The notes under the pieces: generated by a model | Database searches by the model: none | Seen by the model: only the letters and a program-made list of their open reading frames with translations | What the model was told of the DNA's origin: nothing | In this document: in pieces, positions 6,105 to 13,200 of the stretch | Layout of the letters: each line of letters begins with the position of its first letter | Position numbering within the stretch: the stretch's first letter is position 1 | Translations under genes and position numbers: made by a program | DNA from: a virus | Direction: 5' to 3' (one strand) | DNA length: 20,627 nt | Virus record (IMG/VR): IMGVR_UViG_3300023184_000608 | Location: 1-20,627 of that record

Positions 6105-7156
6105 TTCAGGTAGTATGGTTGCGAGAAGAAGCAATGCTTTCTATTGATACTGGTATGTTTTGAAATTGTTCTCATGCCTTCCAGTGTCATTTTGTACATA
6201 GCACTATCAGTTTTTGATAGCATGAACATATCTCTGGCGCTAAGTGAACTGTACATAGATTTTGTCGATTCAAATTGCAGTGGCGTTCTAAGGTTATATA
6301 TGATGCTATTCATACGCTTCATGCGATCCATGTACGCGACTTCTCTTTGCCAACCATGAGGTAATGTTTTACCATGCATTATCATGTCAACAAAAAGAGT
6401 TTCGAACCTCATGACAACATGCGCTTGCTTTACCATGATCTTTATAACGATATCATCTGTTCCATTGTAGAAATTGATGCGCTTGAAATTTTCGTCTTCA
6501 TAGTTTGCGCCATAGTCATTGACAGATAGATCATTGAAACGGACACAATTATCAAGGGCTTCATATCCTGGCTTATCAGAACCCATGATATAGCATGTTT
6601 TTTTGTTATTGTTTCTACCAATAAATTTCTTCAGGTCATACCAGAAAAGATTGTGGACGCTTTTAAATGCACCGATATGATTGGTCCATTCATTACCGTA
6701 TTTCTTGATAAGTGTGAAATTGTTTGGATCGGTAAAGTGTTCGGTATAGTCTGTTACCGTAATCTTTGTGTTTGGCAAATTCATACTATTCAATGTTGGA
6801 AATGCATTGAGGTATATGTCGCCATTATGATTTTCATCGGTACCTTTTTCTTTATCCTGAGAAAAAGCACCAACCAAAAGAATCTCATCTATGTGTATGT
6901 TATTGTAATAGAATGTTTCTAAAATATTGGTAGAATCATAGCCACCAGAATAGCATAGAATTACATAATCGTATTGATCGCGAATCTGCTGTGCGCGTTC
7001 GCGATACAATGTGTCTAGCGATTCAATTGGCTCTGTTTTCCAATCTACCTTTGAAAACACATCATCGTGAAAGTAAAAAGAGCAATGCCTGTTTGAAGCA
7101 ACAGCTTCAGCATGTGTTGGATAGACATTTCTATCCTCATCATAATAAAACATCAT
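6101..7156 (-). CDS. PP-loop (N-type ATP pyrophosphatase) family protein, paralogue B
   Basis: 351 residues. SGGYDST at 70-76 is the ATP-binding PP-loop, preceded by RAQQIRDQYDYVILCY and followed by IDEILLVG. It matches the product of 2304-3515 in the same order: an FYF.DD.FS..DW segment near residue 27-40, the RAQQ-RD stretch, the PP-loop, MGSDKPG (191-197), VKQAH (242-246) and a C-terminal SQPYYLK at the very end. The two are therefore diverged copies of one gene, now separated by four other genes. The reaction is presumably adenylation of a carboxyl or amide group, with substrate unknown. The gene starts nine bases after the stop of the 143-residue gene, and there is an ATGATG at the start. 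Its own stop forms an ATGA overlap with the hydroxylase gene. Confidence 0.72.
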   Translation of the reverse strand: MMFYYDEDRNVYPTHAEAVASNRHCSFYFHDDVFSKVDWKTEPIESLDTLYRERAQQIRDQYDYVILCYSGGYDSTNILETFYYNNIHIDEILLVGAFSQDKEKGTDENHNGDIYLNAFPTLNSMNLPNTKITVTDYTEHFTDPNNFTLIKKYGNEWTNHIGAFKSVHNLFWYDLKKFIGRNNNKKTCYIMGSDKPGYEALDNCVRFNDLSVNDYGANYEDENFKRINFYNGTDDIVIKIMVKQAHVVMRFETLFVDMIMHGKTLPHGWQREVAYMDRMKRMNSIIYNLRTPLQFESTKSMYSSLSARDMFMLSKTDSAMYKMTLEGMRTISKHTSINRKHCFFSQPYYLK

Positions 7157-7165
7157 TGAATGTGT

Positions 7166-7597
7166 TTACCCTGTGGTTTTGTTGGTAAAATTATCCTTTG
7201 ATAGCGATTCAATCAAACTCTTAATGTCGTCATCTGTTAGAACATCGGCCTTCTTAGCAAGAAGTTCTTCAGTATTTTTGATAACTGTTTTACCAAGCAA
7301 TGCTTTTACACCACTCAATGTTGTGTCTATATCAGGATCATTTACAGCTTCCATTTTGCGAAGCCATGCCATTGGCGCGTTCATCAGAATAAAATCTTCC
7401 AGCACTTGTCCTTCTAGCGCAGGAATAGGCATGTCCAATGATACATCCGTGCGACAGCGCATAGGTGTTCCATCTGCACGACGATTGTTGTCGTATGGTT
7501 GCTTTAGCATTTCCTCTGTCAATTTATCGGTTGTATATCTAACAACAAACAAATGGTCATCAGGCCATACTTCAATGATTCTGTAATGAATGTTCAT
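7166..7597 (-). CDS. Hypothetical protein downstream of the collagen-like fibre (143 aa)
   Basis: I do not recognise a defined domain. The N-terminus (NIHYRIIEVWPDDHLFVVRY) is a beta-hairpin-like stretch of a kind seen in small proteins encoded beside fibre genes of marine T4-like phages. The C-terminal third is helix-rich and charged (TDDDIKSLIESLSKDN). The ATG overlaps the stop of the collagen-like gene by ATGA, so translation is coupled. Position directly after two fibre genes suggests an accessory such as a fibre cap or assembly chaperone; that is inference from position only. The opposite strand also carries a long open frame here, but it lacks the operon context. Confidence 0.6.
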   Translation of the reverse strand: MNIHYRIIEVWPDDHLFVVRYTTDKLTEEMLKQPYDNNRRADGTPMRCRTDVSLDMPIPALEGQVLEDFILMNAPMAWLRKMEAVNDPDIDTTLSGVKALLGKTVIKNTEELLAKKADVLTDDDIKSLIESLSKDNFTNKTTG

Positions 7598-8964
7598 CCT
7601 ACTGGTCCTGTTCTAGTTCCTGTGTTAATCCAACTTGTCACATACGCATTGCCTGTTACAGCATTTCCTCGAGGGCCTGTTGCTCCCGTTGCGCCTGTGG
7701 CTCCCGTGTCTCCAACAGCACCTGTGGCTCCTGGATTACCTGTTGTTCCTGTCGCTCCTGGAGAACCACCGCCTGCCGCATTACCAGCTGGTCCTGCCGC
7801 GCCTGCACCGCCCCCGCCTTGAACGGCACCCCAACCAGCGGGCGAGCCATAAGGAGGATTAGCACTTGAAGCACCACCTGCATTTAAGTTTCCACCAGGA
7901 CCGCCTGATCCGTAACCAGACCAACCAATAGTACCACCCGCACCGCCAGCATTTGCACTACCCGGCGCGCCCGCATTTCCTGATGTTACGCCAGGATAAT
8001 ATCCACCGGGTCCGCCGCCACCAACAGTCGATCCTGCACCACCGCCACCACCGCCACCGGCGCCGTCTGGATCGGCCTTAGCGTTATATGCATAACCACC
8101 TCCGCCTCCGCCACCACCGCCTCCGGCGCTGCTACCACCACCATTTGATCCGCCGCCTGCTGCGCCACCTGGGCCACCAGCGCCGCCGGGCCCACCTGGG
8201 CCTCCTGGTCCGCCAGGGCCACCGACTCCGCCGGGTCCGCCTGTTCCACCAGTACCGCCGATAAATGATGTTGTGTTTTCGATAACAGTTATAAGACCAG
8301 TAACGGAATCGACCTGAAATGCGACACCGCCGGTACCACCAGCATTTCCTGTACCGCCTGTGCCGCCTGTGTTTCCTTTACCGCCCGCATTGCCTTGTCC
8401 GCCACCGTTACCCTGCGAACCGTTATTGCCAGGTGTACCGTTGTTACCTGGATTTCCCGGTGAACCACCACCTCCAGCATTACCAACTACTTGCCAATAA
8501 GCAGGTGAGTTATAGCCTGCTGGTACACCTTTAGATGCTGGATAATAACCCGAAGCAGGAAAATAAATTGGTGAACCCGTACCGCCACCTCCACCGACAC
8601 CATTTGATCCAGGATTTCCTGGTGTGCCTGGATTACCTGCTGCACCCGGGTTACCTGCGAGACCTGTAGTACCTGGTGTTCCTGTTGTGCCTGGATTACC
8701 TGGGTTGCCTGTTGTGCCAGAAGTACCTGTACCACCTGTGATAGTGCCAGTGTTTTTAACATACACAAACGAACCAGCTTTCCAACCTGTACCAGTTTTA
8801 AATGCTGGTGTGTTAGGACTTGATGATCCGATGTTATTATTGATAAAGCATAGCAAGTTCAACGGATATGTAGGTGCAGCCGATGTGTTATATAGATCCA
8901 CATTATTTGTGGAACTATCAATACTAACAACCTTAGTTGGTCTTGCCATTAAAAATGTGAACAT
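7594..8964 (-). CDS. Glycine-rich collagen-like tail fibre / adhesin
   Basis: 456 residues. A non-repetitive N-terminal part (about 1-75, including MARPTKVVSID and a W61-K-A-G-SFVYV segment) is probably the attachment or trimer-start domain. It is followed by Gly-X-Y collagen-like triplets (about 81-124), a short aromatic interruption (SPIYFPASGYYPA), Gly-Asn-rich repeats (161-213) and a small hydrophobic interruption (VAFQVDSVTGLITVIEN). A GGPGGP block (238-270) comes next, then Gly runs broken by variable loops (271-398), a second collagen-like stretch (399-432) ending GATGATGATGPRG, and a short tail. Such alternation suits a trimeric collagen helix or packed polyglycine-II helices with exposed variable loops, as in receptor-binding phage adhesins. 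The ATG at 8964 is three bases after the tail-fibre stop; Met6 (8949) is an alternative start. Neither has a strong ribosome-binding site. Confidence 0.8.
   Translation of the reverse strand: MFTFLMARPTKVVSIDSSTNNVDLYNTSAAPTYPLNLLCFINNNIGSSSPNTPAFKTGTGWKAGSFVYVKNTGTITGGTGTSGTTGNPGNPGTTGTPGTTGLAGNPGAAGNPGTPGNPGSNGVGGGGGTGSPIYFPASGYYPASKGVPAGYNSPAYWQVVGNAGGGGSPGNPGNNGTPGNNGSQGNGGGQGNAGGKGNTGGTGGTGNAGGTGGVAFQVDSVTGLITVIENTTSFIGGTGGTGGPGGVGGPGGPGGPGGPGGAGGPGGAAGGGSNGGGSSAGGGGGGGGGGYAYNAKADPDGAGGGGGGGAGSTVGGGGPGGYYPGVTSGNAGAPGSANAGGAGGTIGWSGYGSGGPGGNLNAGGASSANPPYGSPAGWGAVQGGGGAGAAGPAGNAAGGGSPGATGTTGNPGATGAVGDTGATGATGATGPRGNAVTGNAYVTSWINTGTRTGPVG
7669..7770 (-). repeat. Collagen-like Gly-X-Y coding repeat, C-terminal block
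   Basis: About 34 residues (399-432) of nearly perfect Gly-X-Y triplets, rich in GAT and GNP units, near the end of the collagen-like protein. The sequence is degenerate at codon level, so selection appears to act on the protein. Confidence 0.75.
8155..8253 (-). repeat. GGP/GGX low-complexity block, GC-rich
   Basis: Residues 238-270 of the collagen-like protein are GGT, GGP, GGV and GGA triplets, including four consecutive GGP-type units. The DNA is clearly richer in G and C than the surrounding genes. Short near-identical trinucleotide runs make the segment prone to slippage or recombination, which would change fibre length. Confidence 0.7.
8593..8724 (-). repeat. Collagen-like Gly-X-Y coding repeat, N-terminal block
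   Basis: Residues 81-124 of the collagen-like protein form about 14 Gly-X-Y triplets with frequent GNP, GTT and GTP units. Several triplets carry proline at the third position, the place hydroxylated in animal collagen. Confidence 0.75.
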
Positions 8965-8967
8965 GTG

Positions 8968-9996
8968 TTATCTTACATCCGGCATAAATGAACCATAGAG
9001 ATATGTACCATCAGAAACGAACGAAAATACGTCATGCGCGCCCGCAGCAGTAGATAGTGGCGGAGCAACACCAGCAGTCCACTTAAAGATTGCATTCCAT
9101 GTTGCTGTACGACCACCAGTACCGTCTTGATAAATGTGGAGAATATATGTGCCAACTTTTAGATTTGATGGTGCACCGATTGTGCGGTTACCACCAAGTG
9201 TAACAGTAGCAATCTGACCAGCTGAAGTGTCCCATGCAACAGTTGCTGCGTCGGACAGATTTTGACTTTTAATGTTTGCAGTTGCGGTGCTTACGGTACC
9301 ATTGAATGTGGAGTTACCAGAAACTGTGAGATTCTGAGTGACATTTAGTGATCTATTTACAGTAACGAGACCAGAAGATGCAATGGTAAATCTATCAGCC
9401 AGACCGAGCTGGACACCCCAACCCGAAGTGTTAGCAGTAATCTTTGCGACCTCAACACCATTGATGGTATAGAAGTCATATGTGTTATAACCTGTTGGTG
9501 CTTTTCTTTGGAATGCAGCCGTTGCGCCTGTCGATTCAGCAACAACCGCTTGACTGGCTGCTTTGGAAACCGTGAGAACACCACCAATATTAGTATTACC
9601 ACCAACGAACAAGTTTGTGGAAACCGACGCACGACCAGCAACACCGAACCAACCTTGTACGTTTGCAGTCTTACCTACACCACCGATAGTCGAGTTACCA
9701 GATACGTTTAGATTCGTACCGACAGCAAGACGACCAGACGCCGTTGTTAGGCCTGTGATTGTGGTATTGCCCGTAACACCTAGATTGGTACCAACTACGG
9801 CTCTACCTGATGCAGTAAATAGACCCGTGACAGTTGCAGTTCCTTTCGCAGTAAACGCTACGTTGGATGTCAGAGTGTTAGCATAAAGAGAAGAGTTGTT
9901 GATAGCAAACTGGCTCATACGATCCAACACAGCGTTGGTTCGTGTTCTCCACGTGTTAAATGTATCCGTAAGGGCGACGTTAGCTATCTTAGCCAT
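8968..9996 (-). CDS. Tail fibre protein with beta repeats and a conserved C-terminal domain
   Basis: 342 residues. The N-terminus (ALTDTFNTWRTRTNAVLD) is the short attachment-like segment found at the start of many fibre proteins of marine T4-like phages. Residues 60-141 contain imperfect repeats of about 25 residues built on TASGR..VGTNL.V.GN(T/S)TI, and a further copy lies near 213-235. These are probably beta-strand turns of a fibre shaft. The C-terminal 80 residues (VTLGGNRTIGAPSN, then GTYILHIYQDGTGGRT, KWTAGVAPPLST, FVSDGTYLYG) match a domain common at the tips of phage tail fibres. No tail-spike enzyme motif or self-cleaving chaperone is seen. AGGA lies six bases before the ATG, which is three bases after the stop of the 71-residue gene. 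A late promoter core lies about 70 bases upstream. Confidence 0.8.
   Translation of the reverse strand: MAKIANVALTDTFNTWRTRTNAVLDRMSQFAINNSSLYANTLTSNVAFTAKGTATVTGLFTASGRAVVGTNLGVTGNTTITGLTTASGRLAVGTNLNVSGNSTIGGVGKTANVQGWFGVAGRASVSTNLFVGGNTNIGGVLTVSKAASQAVVAESTGATAAFQRKAPTGYNTYDFYTINGVEVAKITANTSGWGVQLGLADRFTIASSGLVTVNRSLNVTQNLTVSGNSTFNGTVSTATANIKSQNLSDAATVAWDTSAGQIATVTLGGNRTIGAPSNLKVGTYILHIYQDGTGGRTATWNAIFKWTAGVAPPLSTAAGAHDVFSFVSDGTYLYGSFMPDVR
9574..9816 (-). repeat. Imperfect tandem repeat in tail-fibre shaft
   Basis: About three copies of a roughly 25-residue unit (TASGR.VVGTNL.VTGNTTI and variants) code for residues 61-141 of the tail fibre. The third copy is more diverged and contains a short insertion (KTANVQGWFG). 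Confidence 0.65.
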
Positions 9997-9999
9997 CTA

Positions 10000-10215
10000 T
10001 TATCCTATCTTGTCTAAAAGTCGCTGCATCAGCGATTTTATTTGATCTATATCAGACTTCATATTATTTATATCTGAAACGACCTCGTCCATTTCCTGCT
10101 GCTTCTTTCTCTTAAGGCGATAAGCTTCCAAAGCATTATTGTCTGTGTTGAGTACTGCCTGGGTTGACATATCTCTGACCAACCCAGGCGAATCTTTCAC
10201 TTTAGCCAATTTCAT
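10000..10215 (-). CDS. Small coiled-coil phage protein (71 aa)
   Basis: 71 residues. The first third (KVKDSPGLVRDMSTQAVLNTD) is a conserved-looking stretch of a kind I associate with short open frames in cyanophage and pelagiphage baseplate regions. The rest is highly charged and then heptad-like (VVSDINNMKSDIDQIKSLMQRLL), predicting a coiled coil. No function is assigned; a small virion or assembly component is likely from position between the giant structural gene and the tail fibre. AGAGG precedes the ATG and lies within the end of the upstream gene; the gap to that gene is two bases. An exact late promoter core lies inside this gene. Confidence 0.7.
   Translation of the reverse strand: MKLAKVKDSPGLVRDMSTQAVLNTDNNALEAYRLKRKKQQEMDEVVSDINNMKSDIDQIKSLMQRLLDKIG
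10065..10072 (-). promoter_or_regulatory. T4-type late promoter core, intragenic (TATAAATA)
   Basis: The minus strand reads TATAAATA, exactly the T4 late promoter -10 core recognised by gp55-programmed RNA polymerase. It lies within the 71-residue gene, about 70 bases before the tail-fibre ATG at 9996. It could therefore add extra transcription of the fibre genes. No -35 element is expected for this class. Confidence 0.55.
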
Positions 10216-10217
10216 TT

Positions 10218-13200
10218 TTACCTCTGAAGAGCGATTGCACGAAGTTCGTGTACACGCGGCGGATTTGTGCTTGATTCATTTGTCAATACAACTTTAATTG
10301 CGAAGTACTTGAATCGAACATAACGAGCTTTTGTCGAGTTGCGATATTCAACAATGCCTGTTGTTGTGTTTGCGCCATACTGATTGATAGCACGGCCAGA
10401 TGTATCTAATATTGAGTACCCAACTGAAGGGCAAGCAAAATCTGGCATTGTGTACGTCAACTCAATATAATCATTCTTATTGACTGTGCTTGAGTATGCG
10501 TTTGTCAGTGTGAATCCTTGTGAAGTATCGCGTGACATTGGAATCCAACGAGCGTCAGCAAATGTGTCGTTATCATCTTGGCTTAAAATCTTAGAATAGA
10601 CTTTAACATCTGATCCTGGCGGAATGTAAGCTGCAAGATAAACACGAAGGTCTTCTGCATCCTGACCATCAGCAAGAGTTACGCGACGAGTGATGTAACG
10701 CATCTTAGAGTTACCACCAAACTTTACCCAATCTTCTGACGATCCAATTTCAGCATTAGAACTAATCAAATTGTGTGTCGCAACAATCGAAATTCTGTTT
10801 ACGTCAATTGCCGGTGAAGCAACAACATTTCGACAATCTAGATTGTAAATGATTTCAGCAGATTTATTTCTTCCCATAGTTGCAGATGAAGAAGAAGTGT
10901 TTGCTTCATTGCTGCGACTCAAGACATAACGTGGAGAATCGAATTCTGTATGACCATTGATATTCAATTGGTTAAATGATGTGTCTCTTGTGCTTGTACT
11001 CTTAGCAAACTTACCATATGCCGTAATCATAGTATTTGATGGCTGAATCATGTTTGTCTGAAGATTGATATTATCCATTGGAATATTATCAATCGAGACG
11101 ATACGCGCACTATAGCCATTTGTCTGACCTGTGATCCAGTATCCTGGAACAAACAGACGATTTGCGCTGTTTGCAGGACCGCTGTTTGCATATGAAGTGT
11201 TTGCAATATGTAGTTTTGTGTTTGCATAGTTTACCACATCGTAGTAAGTCGAGCGACCAACTGGATATGTGATAGACTTAACAGCGGTACATGTACCAAT
11301 CTTGTTAGCAACAGGTGTTGTGCTTCCTGTTGGAGGAACATTGTAGAGATTGATTGTTTCGCCACCTCTGAACGCATTATTGATTGAGTTTGTTTTAATG
11401 CGAATAGAGCTTGTGCTATATGATGTGATTGTGCCGGTTGCATTTGAAGTTACGCCCATTGCATAGCACAATGTTACGCCAGCAGTATTTACAGACTTCG
11501 TGTTAGAGAATGTGCCAACTAGAAGCTGTTCACCATAAATGACTTCACCAATCTTGTTGAATGCACCTGTTGTGTTTGCGATTGTTAGATAGTCACGATT
11601 TTCATTCTTAACAACCATCACACCAGTATTGTCTTTTTCAAACTTGGCATGATATGCAGTGAATTTAATATCCTCGTTTTCTACAGGAACCCATAGACGC
11701 TGATTAGCTGAAGTGAACAAGAACCCAGTGCATGGTTGCTCAGACACACGCGCTTGTGTAGCTATATCTTTTTCACCAAGAACTGCGGTAAATGCGTTGT
11801 AGTTTGGATTTGTTCCTGCAGGAACAAGAGCCATCGCATATTCTTTTCCTTCGGCCAAATAAACTGGTGAAGGGAAATATACAGGTGTTGGTGCAGTGCC
11901 ATCATCACTTAGATTTACGTCAGCTGGTGCCAGAACAACGCGAGAGAACGGTACAACACGAGGTGTAATATTACCGGTAATCTCATCAACTTCACGAAGC
12001 TCAACAGTGATTGGTAGCTTTGAATCCTTTGTAGCAAAATATAGATCCAATTTAGTTAGGTACATTCCGCTAGTTTGCATCTTATTTGATACAAGCGCAG
12101 TGATAAGCATTGTCTGTGCGATAGGATCACTACCACAGCCACCTCCGCCACCACAGTTACCACCATCAGCTTGCGCAGTGCCATCGCCACCGCCACCTCC
12201 GCCCCACGAATCGCCAGCATCACCAACGGGAGCTGGAACATTACCAACAACACGTTGACCACCAACAGAAGTGCCGAATTGTGTTTCACCATTTCTTGTT
12301 TCTGTTAAGATATTTTGTGCTAGAATTGCTCTCTTTGTTGAGAGTGTCAAATCAGAAACACCGGCCATTAAGCCTTCAGCAGTATATGGCGCTTCACACG
12401 ATGTTGTGAATTGACCAAAAATTTTACTGTTCGTTGGATTATCCACAAAACGAAGACGTTTTGTTCCTGTGCGGAAACGCAGTGACGTATCACTTGGAAG
12501 ACGGAACACACCCCATGCAGATCCATTAGAATCTGTATACATAGGACTACCTTCACCAGCAGTTGGTTTTGCTGGAGCTCCGCTAGAAGTCTTTAGACCA
12601 GACTCATATTCAGCTTCAGTTAATGGCGTAATATATCTATTAACATCGGTGCTATCAAAGAATCCATAAACTCGGCTGCTACTCTTTAGACCAAACATCT
12701 TGAACAAAATCATACGCGAGCGCATGAATGGCTGAATGTTTACGTCCTTAACAAAATTACCTACAGATTCCTTTGAGCTAACAACCGTGGCTTTTACGCC
12801 AGTTCCAGTGCGCGCTTGAATTGTTGGTGAAGTGTAAATGCTCTGAGTGATAAAGTTCTGAACGATATCTGTCGAACCGTCTGCCTGTGGAACATAGGTC
12901 AGACCTTGATCGACTTCAGATTGGGCGCTTAGAACTGGTTGACCAGTAAATGTTGTCTCCCATCCATTCCACTGCGTTTGCCATGCGTTAGCTAACCAAA
13001 CAAAGTTGTCTGTGTTAAGATCGACATTCATATTTGTATCTGGTCGCGTAGTCGTATCGCACCAGTAATCACTATCCGGTGTCAATACAAGTGTTCCTAA
13101 CCATGTGTATGCAGTGCCAACGCAGTTGCGAGTTGTTGTTGCATATGGCTGACGAATTAGAGGATGGTGAGTATATGGCAATGTCACTAGATCGCCAGGT

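Noticed and set aside
6105-6134. TTG start at 6134 for the hydroxylase
   Set aside because: The ATG at 6104 makes an ATGA overlap with the preceding stop, the pattern used by other genes here.
7173-7586. 137-residue plus-strand frame opposite the 143-residue gene
   Set aside because: The minus-strand frame has an ATGA overlap with its upstream gene and lies in a continuous operon; the plus frame has neither and would be isolated.
7553-8998. Plus-strand proline-rich open frames (7553-7822, 8624-8998) opposite the collagen-like gene
   Set aside because: They are the reverse complement of Gly-rich codons, which read as Pro-rich frames; no ribosome-binding site or operon context on that strand.
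11286-11297. 12-bp palindrome GGTACATGTACC
   Set aside because: Palindromes of this length occur by chance several times in 20 kb; in coding sequence, with no paired site seen.
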